Part shown: in pieces, positions 33,800-46,181 of the stretch | Layout: each line of letters begins with the position of its first letter | Position numbering within the stretch: the stretch's first letter is position 1 | From: Coprinellus micaceus | Lineage: Eukaryota > Basidiomycota > Agaricomycetes > Agaricales > Psathyrellaceae | Assembly (NCBI GenBank): GCA_951394405.1 | Contig: OX596341.1 | Span: 2,170,001-2,234,000, forward strand | Direction of reading: 5' to 3' | DNA length: 64,000 bases | Program-made: the position numbers and the translations under genes | Notes under the pieces: model-generated | The model's input: the letters and a program-made list of their open reading frames with translations, nothing else | Told to the model about the DNA's origin: nothing | Database searches by the model: none

Positions 33800-36700
33800 T
33801 CAATCGGTATGGAAAATCCACTTGCTTGCGGGACATGGGCGGGTGACTAGGAGAGCCAGATAAAACGACTTGAGCACACTCGACGATTTGGGAATTATGA
33901 AGCACGTACGGGGCATCCACAGGTCCATCCTAAATACGACCATGTTCCACTTCTCCCTGATCATTTTCTTTGCACTTGCTTTTCCCATCCTCCACTTTAC
34001 CTGAGCCCTACCAGGCCCGTCATCCTCTTCATCGTCTCCCATCCCCATGGCCCCTCTCATCAGATTAGCCATCATACCCTCCATCCCCCCTCCCACAGCA
34101 CGCTTCATTCCAGACGGGACAGCTCCCATCTCAACGTGTTCTGGCGCAGTCAGGATGAAAAACGCGCCGGTGGGAACAGGCTGCTTCCCAGCAGGTATTT
34201 CGACGTTGTCCACGATTTCCCCGATCTTCAGGAGCATTGATTTGAAGTCCTTGCACCCCCATACGTCCCTCGTGTTCTTGTAGAAGAGGAGCGCGGCGAC
34301 AGGGTCGTGATTGTAGAACATTCCGAACTCGATGGTCGGTTCAAGTCCCGTCGCCTCAAATGCACCGATGTCTCTGTAACTGGTTGCCTCTTTCCCATCG
34401 AAGATAGAACGGGGGAGACGAACGGAGAAAGGCAAGCTCTCCTTCCCTGTCGCTAAAATCTTCTCGATCTCGAGAAGCCAAGGGTCCGTCCGGATTTTAT
34501 GTTCTGCGACAGCCTTCTTTTCCCGGACTGGGCGGGGTAGTGTGCTCTTGAAGACTAGGGTGTCGGCGATAGCTTCGCAATCGACGACTGTTTGCGCCCA
34601 TTCGCTAAGCCAGTGGGCCGGGTAGCCGATTTCTCGCAGACGGGCAAGGAGGCCGAAGAGTGCAGGAAGTCCGTTGGGCATCTTGACGAGTCTCGGGCGC
34701 GGTTGGGTATACCCGGGATGGACGTGCGAGAGGAATAGTTTCGTCAGCCACATGAATGCCTCGCGTTTGGTAGCAAGTGTTTCCAAGGGTCGAGGGAGTG
34801 GCTGTTGAGAGTTCACATTGAGGATATCTTGGACAGCGTTTGGGTTGATGGTGTGAAGGGCAAGATAGCGCTTCAATTCGGATGGCAAAAGCATGGTGTA
34901 GCTGAGATACGGTCAGGGTGATGTTGCAAAGGGAGGGATAAATGGACGAACTTGAAACAAAACTCATTATCGTCTTGCCAAATGGGCGAGTTGAAGAGGC
35001 AGTTCGACGCGACGGAGGAGGAGGGTACATCATCCTGCAGTGCAGGGACAACATACGTCGCAGTGTTGATCGTCCCTTGAGTGTAGTCACTGCGCGGACG
35101 CCTCATCAAAACGGCTTTGGAAGAGGGAGCAAGTAGGAAACTCACGGGACATTGCTCAACCAGATTCTGGTCCACTTGCTCGGGAAGTTTTCTGGCCGGG
35201 CATCCTCCACTCCAGCCCTGATCTTGGCCAAGAACTCGTGGATTCCATCGGCCACGAACTCAATCCGCAGCCTTCCACGTTGCACACTTCTTCCTTCGTC
35301 ATCTCCATCGACGCCTCTCGTGAGTTCCTTAATGGCGTCGACAACCCCCATGAAGAACGCAGCTCCGTACGCCCAGGCTGGGCTCTCTCGCTTCCGCGCA
35401 TACCCCTCCTCTCCCTCCAGGTAGCCTTGACCTTCCTTTGGCCCAACCCCACCCCCCAGACCATAAATTTCGTCGAACTCTGCAAAGTAATGAATGTTCT
35501 TGAACAGGTCCAAATCCAGCTCCTGGTCGAGAGTCCCGTGCTTTCCATCATCCAGGGACATGTTGGCTTTCCATGTCTGTCGAATCGCCTTCGCTGCCTG
35601 GGTGAGACGTCCCTTATCCCAATCGTTCTTGGTAGTGTACCACTGCGAACCCGAGGAGGCGGGTGGCGATGAGCCCTTCCTTTTGCCAGCCGCTTTCTTT
35701 GACGGTGCCGGTGTCGTGGGCTGTTGCAAGCGTTCAGAATTTGCGGTAAATTCCCTATCGTCCTTCGCCACCCTCTCCGTCCACAAGTCGAACTGTCTTC
35801 CATGATACTTCTCCCTCAATTCTCTGGGCGGGACATGGGCACTGACGCCGCCTCCGCCTGTCGCAGTGCTTGGCAAGCCCATGCTTGCAGCGCCACTAGG
35901 ATGGGTGCCAGTGACGCTGGAGCCAGCAGCAACCCATTCTCCTTCACGAAGCATACTGCCGTTGACCCCGTACATAACGCTGCGCTCCATCTTCATCGCA
36001 ACGAGAAGCTCAACGATGTCCTCCCGAGAATCCTTAACCTTCTGCTTGAGCTTCGTGAACGGCATCTTTAATACCTCGTCCTCTGAGTACCCGATTAGCT
36101 TCGTTAACACCGTGCGCATATCGCGTTCATTCTGCTCTTTCTCCTTCAATGCCCTATCCTTTAATTGCTTCCGCGCGGCTGAGGAAGTTGGAGGGGCAGC
36201 AGCACGCTTCATTGCGGCGGTAGGCTTGATACCGGTGCCCGAACCGTGGCCTGAAATGAGGGCGTCGACCTTTTCTTCTGCTTCTCGTCGTTGCATGGAG
36301 AATGGATCCGGCATCCCGCTGTACTTTGGGCCCAGGGCTCCAGATGCGTGCATCTCTTGCAGTTGTTTGGTACGTTCCATCCCTCCGACGTGCTTCATTA
36401 ACCGTGTAAACTTGATCGTACCCACTGGAGGTTTAAGCCAGAACTTGAGGTAAGGCAAAAGCGAAGAATATGATGAGGGAGGGAGGAATATGTAAGAGGG
36501 CAAAGTCGGTCCATCAGTGGAGGACAATGGTTTGGACACGATTGCGTGCAGCTCCTTGACGCACGATACCCACCTGACTCGGGAGATCAGCGTGCACCTA
36601 CGGCAGTAAATAGGTAGAACGAACCTGTCATGGCAATACGGCGGAAGCATATATCCGCAGTAGAGGTAAAAGACTGTGCTGATGACTTCGAGCTTCTCCA

Positions 36701-37971
36701 ATTCCAAAAGTTCGAGAGCGTCTGTGTCGCTACCGCTGGCCTTCTCCTTCCCTCTCTCCTTCTTGCGCTCGGCATTTGCGATCCTAATATCCAAGTCGAC
36801 CAACTGGTCGACCAGCATGAAGAAAATAATGTCCCGCGCGATCATCCCAGGATGGATATCTAATAGAGTCATATGGATATCGACCGCGGATTTCTGTTCC
36901 GGCGTGAGCTGGAAGTCATGAAGCAGCCCCAAGGAGTGGCTCTGAAGCGCCTTAGGCCTTGGGTTGGGTGTAACGATGTGGTGAAGTCCAACGAGAGTCG
37001 CGAATGCATGACGACCTAAAAGTGTGTTAGTCGTCTTGACGCTGGGGCGCTTCATTAGATATAAACGTACCGTCACCCACGCCGCCGAACAGGAAAGATA
37101 GATTGGCGAGCTGTTTATCTGTGTAGCCTTTCAATGGGAGAGGGTCAGGCTCGTCTGAGCCCCAGCCATCCGCAAGGGAAATCAAATCGTCGGTCCCAAA
37201 CTAGGTGAACGTCAGCATAGGAGTAGGGACAAGAGGCATTGCGGTGGAAAGGATCGCTTGATCTACGGTTGTCGGGGGTAACTTGTCGACGCGACGCCAT
37301 GGCGAATCGCCGAGCTTTGTTCAAGATGGAACCACCGCGAGGGCTGAACTCACACTGAAGAACGTCAATTGCGGATCCCTGGGCACGCATATAGTTAGTC
37401 GGCGCCCTCCCATCACGATCATAGGATACGTACGGCGTGCCATGGAATAGGGGCAACTGGGCGAATTGCTTTCTGGCCTCTTTCTTCGCAGATTCGTAAC
37501 TACCGTCGCGAACCTTTGGCTCAAGCTCACTGAAAACCGCCCAGCTTGGGTCTTCTTGTGCAGCCCCCCGAATGACTTGAATGGCGGTTGTATTGTCGCG
37601 CACGAATGAGGACGAGATGGACGCGTCCTGCAGGCCCAACACAAGGGCTTTCGCGATACGCGACGATAGCTTTTTGGCGAGGCCAGGATCGGCGGCTTGC
37701 TCGACCCGCTTCCAGCATCCCAAGATCGCTTCGCAGCACGACGCGTAATGGCCCAGTTCGTACAAGGCGGCAGTCAAATTCGAGGGATATACTGCCGACT
37801 TTGGGTCGAGCCTCGTCGCCTCTCTGTAGCATTTAGCTGCCCTGTAACCAGATCGGTGAGACGTTCATGATATGCAAGCGTTCCCTCAGCTTACTCTTCA
37901 AGTTTTCCAGCTTTGAACAAGGTATTGCCCTTGTTTTTGGCAATGAGAGCGCGTTCAGCTTGGTTCGACAT
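33800..37971 (-). CDS. Large TPR-DUF4470 protein
   Basis: Uncharacterised protein with N-terminal tetratricopeptide repeats and a DUF4470 domain, an architecture common in Agaricomycetes. ATG 37971 gives MSNQAERALIAKNKGNTLFK, a TPR start; exon 2 from 37841 continues AAKCYREATRLDPKSAVYPS. DUF4470 follows (LSFLFGGVGDGRHAFATLVG, then YLYCGYMLPPY). A long exon, 36573-35146, carries a charged, low-complexity stretch and a folded segment (DLFKNIHYFAEFDEIYGLGG). Exons 35089-34952 and 34901-33800 finish it (YTQGTINTATYVVPALQDDV; KWRMGKASAKKMIREKWNMV). From exon 3 (37200-37071) on, all exon phases agree. The junction between exon 2 and exon 3 is not settled: the best donor, 37353, is phase 1 while exon 3 needs phase 0. 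Length about 1.2 kaa. Confidence 0.8.
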
Positions 37972-38159
37972 GGTCGTCGGAGCAAAGGGAAGCGCTTGGC
38001 TCGGCTGATAGGGGCGAATATTTGAATCCCGGTTCGGCGCGGTGCCGACGATGACTAAATAGGGGAAAATTGGAGCTGAGGCCTTTGATCATCGACCACC
38101 ACAACGACGAGGAGCACCCAACCTCCTCCACCGCTTTCTGTGTTCCCCTACCCCGTTTT
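37972..38159. promoter_or_regulatory. Shared bidirectional promoter of the TPR-DUF4470 gene and the Ufo1-like gene
   Basis: 188 bp between divergent start codons. Both transcription starts must fall here. The stretch is GC-rich with no obvious TATA box. Confidence 0.5.
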
Positions 38160-40637
38160 ATGCTCCAGAGCCCACACAAGGATTTTCGAAGGAAACGCAG
38201 AAACCCAACAACTTTCGTCCCCGCAACCTCCGCACCCACCCAACATGGATGCCTTCTCTTGGACATTCCAGGCGAGATCTTGTCTGCCATCACAGCAAAT
38301 CTCGACCCCCCGGCGTTGCTGGCACTCGGAGAGTCCCATGTAAGCCTCTCGAGGCATGTCGAGGACGATACTACCTGGCGGGTCGCTTTTGAAACGAACC
38401 TCGGCACAGGGCCCCTCCTTCGACGAGTTGAACCGACTTGGCGGAAGGAATACTTCAATCGCCACAAGACCCTGCTGCGTTTTGCATATTCGCGCGTCCC
38501 TAGCACGACACACTCTCCACTCCCAGCTCCCGCTATCTCTCACATTCATCTCCTCTCCACGAATAGCGGACCGACGGGCTTGCTCTCGCTCTCCCAGACT
38601 TATGGGATCGTAGCCCGTTCCATCCCGTTCACAGGGCGGGTTTTGCCCGGGTTCTTGGACGCGACGGGATCTACCACCGGTAATGGCTTGGGTAATCCGA
38701 ACGCAGAGTTCACCCCGAACATTTCTGCGTGTGCCATCGCCAGCGCAGGTGGTACTGTCCGCATTCTGTGGGGATACCTGACCGGCCACATCTCGCTCAT
38801 GGTCACCAACCGCACGCTAGAAAACCCTAGACGACCTGCACAGGAGTTCCGTGTCTCACAAGAGGACGAAATGCACCACGGCCCCGTACTAGATTTGATG
38901 TGGATAAACGATACTGACTTGTACGCGGTGTCTGGTGGAAGCGATGGGAAAGTGAAACTCTGGGATTACGCTCATCGTAACACCCCGGACATCATCTGGG
39001 TTTCTCCAACTTCCCCACATAGTGCGGTGATTCCCGTCCCTTGCGTCAAGGTATCGGGAAATCGTACTTTGGGGATGGTTGTAGCTGTCCGAGAGGATGG
39101 TTCGGTTGATATTTGGCGTGGACTCGATTTCCAAAGCATAGATGCTGGGGAAATTCGCTTTTCCACGACCGTTTTACCGGGCCCTGCTCGAACAAACCCG
39201 AAGGTTCTCACTCTCCACATCGACCCTTCCAACGGCGACGTGCTGGTCGCATTTCGCTGGGAGGTGTGCTTCTACCGAGTGCACGCAGCGCAAGGTGCTT
39301 TTGTTACGGCCTATGGTGCGCCTGAGGGAGGAGCGATCCTCTCCTCGCTCCAGCCCTACTTCTCCTCCAACGAGGGAGAAGAGAGCTTTATCCTCACTGG
39401 AGACAAGTTGGGCTGCGTCAATACCTACGACTGGAAGTCCCAAGTTCCCACCGATTCAACCGTGCGCCCCGTGCGAATGTTCCAAGCATCTTCACCGGTG
39501 GACGACAATCAGGAGGCAATCACCGCCCTGCATTGGACGCCCGCGATCCTTGCGACTGGGACATCCGGCGGTGTCGTCGTCGCTTGGGATTCACTCACTT
39601 TCGAGCATCTGCGCGTCATCGTGCGTCCCGTCGGGCTCAGGAGGATGCGCAGGCGGAATGGACACGTGCACCAACAGCAACAAGATGTCGGCTTGGACGA
39701 AGAGGATACAGAGACGCCGAGCCCGGCAGTGAGGCAGATCTTAGTAGGGGACGGCGGAGACACGCTCATAGTGAATGTGGGCGGCGAAGTCATCACTTGG
39801 CGTGCAGGAGATGTCTCAACGAAGGCCATCGCCAAGAGCCCACTCAAGGGAGGGAGGGCTGCATCATCTTCGAGCTCTTCTCCCCGAGGAACTACCAGAA
39901 CGTGGAACAGTGAGAGAGTGAAACTCGCACAGTCTTCAGGACGATGTTCAGGTACGTGTATTTGCGACATATTTGGGTGCCTGTCCTAACCAGTATATCG
40001 TCGCACCTTAGAAAAAATCGAGGTGAGGAAGATCATCGCCGATTCTCAAGCGCAGGTTCGACGCGAACGCGAGGAGGCCAACCGATCGCCGAAGAAGAAA
40101 GGCATTAAAGCAGCGCAGGAAAAACACCTGGAGAAACTAGGACTGAGTGAGGGAGAGGCGCTGGATTATGCGTTGATGATGAGCCGGGAGGGTCACCCCT
40201 CGCCACCTCCCATCGTTTGTCCTAGTACGGGAACTAGTTCCGGTTCTCTCGATGCGGGTACCTCTTCAACATCTGAGATCGGGCTTGGCGACGCTTTGAC
40301 GGATGAGCAGCTGCAGGCTGTGATCGAAGGAGGGTTCTTCTCTTCGAATGTCGCCGTTCCCGATGTCCCCGCCAAAGTTGGGCAACCCGCAACGCCGTTC
40401 TCACCAGTCGAACCTGAAGTTGATTCCATTTGGAATACTCGTACGGGGGATGCGTTGGTCGACGGTGAAGTTCTGGCTTCGACCAGTCCTATTCGCGTCG
40501 TCGCGCTGCCTATTCCGACACCTTCCTCTTCGGCCAACCTCGAACTCGACTTCCCAACCATCCCATCCCCAAGCTCAGTGGGGAGCCCATCGCGGTCGCC
40601 CATTTTCCGCCGCCACGCGCCCGCTTCCGAACAGAGT

Positions 40638-40669
<32 letters not shown>

Positions 40670-40979
40670 CTCACATTTCGCTTCTTTACTCCCTACTGCT
40701 AAAACAAGGAGGCGCGAGTCGATTGGCTCGGCCATCTCGAGCTGGTCGTCGATGTCCGGAGGATCAGAGTCTGCACGACAGAACGCCTGGAACAGGCCCT
40801 TGAACGTCGCCAGTGTCGCTGCAGCGGGTCCCGACAGTACCCCTTCTTCGAACTCTACCAGATCCGGGGATATGTCGAGGGGGAATGTAGCGGGAGGCGG
40901 GCTGGATGAGATGGACGAGGATTTGAGATACGCCTTGGAGCTGAGTTTGGCTGAGGCAAGGAGTCGGGGAGATGTCTGA
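38160..40979 (+). CDS. F-box/WD40 protein with C-terminal UIM motifs (Ufo1-like)
   Basis: Probable substrate receptor of an SCF ubiquitin ligase. Two exons, 38160-39951 and 40012-40979, close in frame to 919 aa. The F-box is DIPGEILSAITANLDPPALL ... LGESHVSLSRHVEDDTTWRV. WD40-like repeats follow (ACAIASAGGTVRILWGYLTG; LYAVSGGSDGKVKLWDY; VAVREDGSVDIWRG; ATGTSGGVVVAWDS). After a basic helix come ubiquitin-interacting-like motifs: EGEALDYALMMSRE, possibly LTDEQLQAVIEGG, and EDLRYALELSLAEA at the very end. F-box plus WD40 plus C-terminal UIMs is the layout of yeast Ufo1. A Ser-Pro hexanucleotide repeat lies between the UIMs. The next upstream in-frame triplet is a TTG, so ATG 38160 is chosen. Confidence 0.87.
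40634..40670 (+). repeat. Coding hexanucleotide repeat (Ser-Pro)n
   Basis: Six near-identical GAGCCC-type units inside the Ufo1-like gene encode an (SP)n run in the disordered linker between the UIM-like motifs. Unit length is a multiple of three, so copy number can vary without a frameshift. Confidence 0.85.
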
Positions 40980-41220
40980 TCTGGAATTTCGCACTTTTCG
41001 TCTTCTATTTATCTGTCTTTCGCTTCTTACATATAAAATCCATAAAATTATATATCTTGTGTATGTCCTTAATCTTTATTTATTGGACGAATGGTTCTCG
41101 TCTATTCCAAGTACGTGCACCAAACAAGCAATAGCTGATCGATTGGTGGCGGCGCTTAGCGCTTAGCGCCCATGTTGGCAAACAATTCATTCCCCCAAGG
41201 CTCTACTTCGCCACACGACC

Positions 41221-42730
41221 ATGATGGAATCGCCTTTTCTCGACCGCCTTGACTCAAATTATGTCCCCGACGACGACGAAGCGTTTGCGATCCGGTCTCT
41301 AATCCAAACGACCCAGAAGGAGGTCAAATCCATCGACGATGAAATCAGGAGACTGACACAAAGTCGAGATGTACGCGCCTCCTTTTTTGAAGCGATACGA
41401 GGCCCTGCTCCATCCTGTCAGAAGCCTCCCAGACCATATTTTGCTCTCGGTCGGACTCGCTGTGAGCCAAGTCTGCCGGTGATGGCGCTCGTTAGCACTT
41501 GAAAGCCCCGCCCTCTGGACCTCGATATGCATATCGTTGCCTTGTTATCCCAACCTTCTTCTTCTTGAAGGCGTAACTGGCCAATATCCCCGCTTAAGAA
41601 AGACGTTGGACGACATAACACTCTCCCGCAGGCCCGTCCTTCCTCATCACGGGGCTGGCCTCTTGAAGGGGAGATCCTTGCGGTCCGTATCGCTCTGTTC
41701 GATCGACTGGGGCATCGAAACCATCGCCGCCGACTGGACTCATCTGACAGAGCTCCGTTTTAATGGGTACACGGGCGCGAGAATGAGGCCCGGTGTGGGC
41801 CAGACACGTCTCTTCTTTACGGAACAAGAAGCCTTCAACCTCCTCAAGCTGTGCACTAGCCTCGTCAAGTGCGATGTGAAGTTAGTTGCGGACGACGTGT
41901 GGTCAGGTGGCCCTGGGTTTTGGCCCCAGCAACCCCTGAAGTTCGTTGGAAGAGTGCAGTTGCCCCATCTTCAGGTGTTCAGCCTTTGCAACTGGGTTCC
42001 TGGGGACGGGTTTGCGTTAGCGCTCGACCTCCCCTCCCTTCGCACTCTACTCTTTGTCGACCCCAAAGCCCACGTTGGCTGGCAAATGGCCCTATACACT
42101 AAGGAGACCAGCGGTGTTGTCGAGTGGGTGCGGTGCTTTGGAAATCAGCTCAAGGAAATTCACTTCTGCCACACCTCCCTCACGCGGTCGGCCTTGGAGC
42201 ATTGCATGGACCAACTCCCGCACGTCACATCGCTGACCTTGTCATCCGTTGGAAGCCCCGTTAACGCACCTGGAGCGGGTGCTAGGGGCGTCCCGAACCC
42301 TACGACGCCTTTGGACGACGAGTTCCTGGAGAAGCTGACTCCTGTATACAATGCTGATAAGGTCTTGGTGGAGGCGAAATGGTGTCCCGGGCTTCAGGAG
42401 CTGGAAGTATTTGGCAGATGCGGGGGCGTTGCCTTCGCTGAGAAGAGTCCCGTAGACTCCATCGCCGGTCGTAGGTCCAGTAGCACGGCTGGTATCACCA
42501 GACTCGAGAAGGTCTACGTGGAGTTCGAGTCATATCAGGAAATGGTTATTCCGAAGGAGCTTGAGGAGAAGGGGCTCGCCATGGACGGATTTGTTTTGGA
42601 GACCACATATCCATCTGACTCGTGCTCAGCTTCAGCTTCATCCGTACGAACCCACCGTGCAGTATTACTTTCCACAGGACCTCGATTTTGTATAAAACCA
42701 CACACTCCAGCAATGCCCCATGTTACCTAG
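41221..42730 (+). pseudogene. F-box family gene, frameshifted and with a premature stop
   Basis: A typical Agaricomycete F-box gene: FAIRSLIQTTQKEVKSIDDE opens it, RYEALLHPVRSLPDHIL is the F-box start, and SQVCR-stop-WRSLALESPALW its end, followed by about 395 codons of leucine-rich sequence (41540-42730; for example HLTELRFNGYTGARM, LPHVTSLTLSSVG). Two lesions are visible. The first exon frame and the F-box frame disagree across CCTTTTTTGAAG (41379-41391); one T fewer would join them. An in-frame TGA stands at 41480-41482 where relatives have a second Arg before Trp (CGA to TGA would explain it). No intron of normal length removes both. The long downstream frame is otherwise open, so decay is recent or the errors are in the assembly. 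Confidence 0.7.
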
Positions 42731-42865
42731 ATATATACACCGACTAGCAAGTGGAATCGCATCTATGCATTCCAGGAAGTCGAGGTTGATGGTGACAGTA
42801 TGGAAGTAACGAGGGGCCGGGATCGCCATCACCGCTAAACTCTCTTGGTCCCTCCCACCACGATC

Positions 42866-45432
42866 ATGAGCATTCGAGGACCACGAAAGGGCGAAAACTA
42901 CGAGCTCAGCGTCGACCTCAACAGCGAATACAGGGAGAAAAGGAAGGATGCCATCAAGCGCGTTATCGCGTCCATGACCGTTGGCAAAGGTTGGCGGTGC
43001 GATCGTGTATGCCTGGAATATGCCTGACATATTGCTAGATGTCAGCGGCCTCTTCCCCGATGTTCTCAAGAACATGCAAACGGATGATTTGGAACAGAAG
43101 AAGCTCGTATACCTCTACCTCATAAACTATGCCAAAACCCAGCCCGAGCTCGTTATCCTAGCCGTGAATACCTTCGTGAAGGATTCCGATGACCCCAACC
43201 CCCTGGTGCGCGCGCTGGCGATCAGGACGATGGGGTGCTTGCGGGCAGAGAAGATCATCGATTACCTCTGCGATCCCTTGCAGAAGGCCCTCAGGGACGA
43301 GAACCCATACGTCCGCAAGACCGCTGCTCTGTGTGTAGCGAAGCTATACGACCTGAAGCCGGAGTTGGTGATTGAGAACGGGTTCCTGGAGCAGCTGCAT
43401 GAGATGATCTCGGATTCAAATCCCATGGTGAGTGCTGATTCGACCTTCATTGGCGTTCCCTGTACCTATTTGAACCATTAGGTCGTCGCGAACACAGTTG
43501 CTGCGTTAACAGACATCCATTCCGCTGCGACCGCCAATCAACCATCCACCAGCTCAGATAACTCCACCGCCTTCCACATCACCACCCCCATCCTTAACAA
43601 ACTCCTGGTCGCACTGAACGAATGTTCCGAATGGGGTCGCGTCGCCATTCTCAATGCTCTCGGCCGATACCAAGCTCAAGATGACAAGGAAAGCGAGCAC
43701 ATCTGCGAACGCGTAGTTCCCCAATTCCAGCACATCAACGGCAGTGTCGTCCTTGCTGCGGTCAAAGTTGTCATGATCCATCTCCGGAAAGTCAGGAGAG
43801 AAGAGTTGGAGAAGCAATTGATTAGGAAGATGGCCCCTCCGCTAGTGACATTGCTGAGTTCTCCGCCAGAAGTGCAATGGGTTGCTCTGCGTAACATTAA
43901 CTTGTTGCTGCAGAAGCGTCCCGAGATCCTGTCGAACGAGGTGAGGGTCTTTTTCTGCAAGTACAACGACCCATTGTACGTCAAGGTGGAGAAGTTGGAC
44001 ATCATGGTACGGCTGGCGAACGAGAGAAATGTGGACGCGCTGTTGAGTGAGTTGAAGGAGTGCGTATTTCGGGATATTCTTGCTTGATCGGCTTCTCATC
44101 GAACCTGCTTTTACAGGTATGCATCGGAAGTCGATGTAGATTTCGTGAGGAAGAGCGTCAAAGCAATTGGCCAAACGGCGGTCAAGATCGAGGAGGCTGC
44201 GGAGAAATGTGTCAACGTTCTCCTGGATCTTATCGCGACCAGAGTGAGCTATGTTGTCCAGGAGGCCATTGTCGTCATGAAGGTGTGTTTGTAGCCGTAT
44301 ACGCTATGGAGAGCCCATTCACTGAGCTTTTGCCGCTAGGATATCTTCCGCAAATACCCATCCACGTACGAAGGTGTCATCCCCACACTCTGTGCCAACC
44401 TCGATGAACTCGACGAACCTGAGGCGAAGGCGTCTCTCATTTGGATCATTGGAGAATACGCCAACAAGATTGAGAACGCCGACGATCTCCTCACCCTTTT
44501 CGTCGACTCGTTTACGGAGGAGGCATACCCAGTTCAACTTCAAACATTGACAGCAGTCGTGAAGTTGTTCCTGAAGAAGCCTGACTCGTCCCAAGGCATT
44601 GTACAGAGGGTGTTGAATACGGCGACCAAGGATTGCGATTCGCCTGACGTGAGGGACAGGGCGTACATCTATTGGCGACTATTGTCTATGGACCCTGCTG
44701 CTGCCAAGGTGTGATTTCCCCCCGTTATATGCAGGATCCCATACTCACAGCATCATCACTCCGATCAGTCTGTCGTCCTCTCCCACCGACCCCCCATTTC
44801 TATCCCCAGAACAACGGTATCGCCTGCGGTGCTGGAAGAGCTCATTGGCGAAATCGGCAGCCTTGCTAGTGTATATCACAAACCCGCAGAAACTTTCATT
44901 GGAAAGGGAAGGCTCGGGGCCGATGCCATGCAGAAGAGGGCCGTAGAGGAAGCAGACGAGTCTCAGTCGTCGACGCAGAAGGCATTGCAGACCGTTGTTG
45001 CTGGACAGCAGTCGGAGAACCTCTTGTCAGTTTTACTCATTTTAATCCTCCTTGGTTCCTTCGCTGACCATCCTGTGTAAATCTTTTAGGGACTTCGGGG
45101 ATGAGCCGTCAACGGAGGGGGGAGGCCTGTCGGGTCTGGCAGCAACTCAGACCATGCTGTCGCAGCCTGCCGCGGCAAACTTGATCGCGGGCACCTCGAG
45201 CAACCCCTTGGACGAGATGGTGTCGATCTTCGGGAACGTGTCAATGCAGCCCATGTCCGCTACACCTACTCCGGCACCCGGGCAAGCTGCGTTCGGGTTT
45301 GGACAACCACCTTCGGCGGCTCCCGGTGGTGCCTTTGGGGGTCTTATGACCCCAACGGTCAGCGGCTCGTCTACATCCCCCCCTACTCAGCAGCAGCAGA
45401 AGCCCGAGGAGGATTTGCTTGGTTTGTTTTAG
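42866..45432 (+). CDS. APL2: AP-1/AP-2 adaptor complex subunit beta (beta-adaptin)
   Basis: Large subunit of a clathrin adaptor complex, most like AP-1 beta, acting at the trans-Golgi network and endosomes. Seven exons close in frame to 741 aa: 42866-42989, 43039-43427, 43482-44059, 44117-44282, 44340-44708, 44769-45025, 45090-45432. The N-terminal trunk is highly conserved ([76 protein letters not shown]), with armadillo-like repeats to about residue 560. A hinge rich in Ser, Gly and Pro ends in EEDLLGLF, a clathrin-box-like LLGLF at the extreme C terminus. As in other fungal beta-adaptins the large appendage domain is missing. Gene symbol assumes the AP-1 form. Confidence 0.92.
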
Positions 45433-46181
45433 TTTGTTTTTCTTTGGTGGACGGGCTTCATACTCCTTGAATCGTGCTGGAACTCGAATAATTTGTTGTA
45501 CTGGTGTTGTTGCTGTGCATTGTTGCCTCTTCTCCGACCGTCTCAACGGTAGGTCCCTCTAGCAAGCTACATCGGACTACTCGGGACGCATATTCGCGTT
45601 GAACACCATCATGGCAGATGCAGACGATGACGTAACGCGACCGCGTTGCTTGTCCTGGCTTGATTCCAAAGCCTTCACCGCTCAGGGGCTTCAAGTCTGG
45701 CACTGTTACGGCTTGATTCCTGACTTCGAGGACCGCATTCAGTGAGCTGTCCCCTTCTGGTCTACATCGTGTGTCCGGCATTCCTGAGCGCGACTGGGAG
45801 TTGATAGTGAGCCTCGGATTACCCTTCGACTCCTTGTGTGCTCGTCAGCGAAACAGGACAAAGAAAATACTTCATGTATGAATGTTTCGCAAGCTGGCAG
45901 CGAATCTCCGGCGCTCGGAAAGTATGCCTTGAGCGCGCACCAATCTAAAATTGTAGGTTCTATCCCTCATGACGCTGGGAGTCTGCAAGGGACAAAACAA
46001 GGCAAGGATGAGGAACCTCGCTATTTAGCCCTTGTTGCGTGCGCAGTGGAGCAGCTCTGCGAAGAAGGCGAAATTGTTCCACTGCGACTCCTTGTTCGCC
46101 ACGATTGTTTAACGGAAAACGCTCTGGGTTGCGAACGCCCCCCTCCTCTTCACATTCTGAACCTCTCCTCAACGTACCAAG
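45433..46181. other. Intergenic region between AP-1 beta and GH30
   Basis: 750 bp holding the adaptin 3' end and the GH30 promoter. A short frame from the ATG near 45611 lacks motifs and is not called. No RNA gene is visible. Confidence 0.5.

Noticed and set aside
33453..33920. 155-codon minus-strand frame downstream of the DUF4470 gene
   Set aside because: Overlaps its last exon in another frame and lacks domain signatures.
45611..45744. Short plus-strand frame from ATG near 45611
   Set aside because: About 44 codons, no motif, no splice context; treated as chance.
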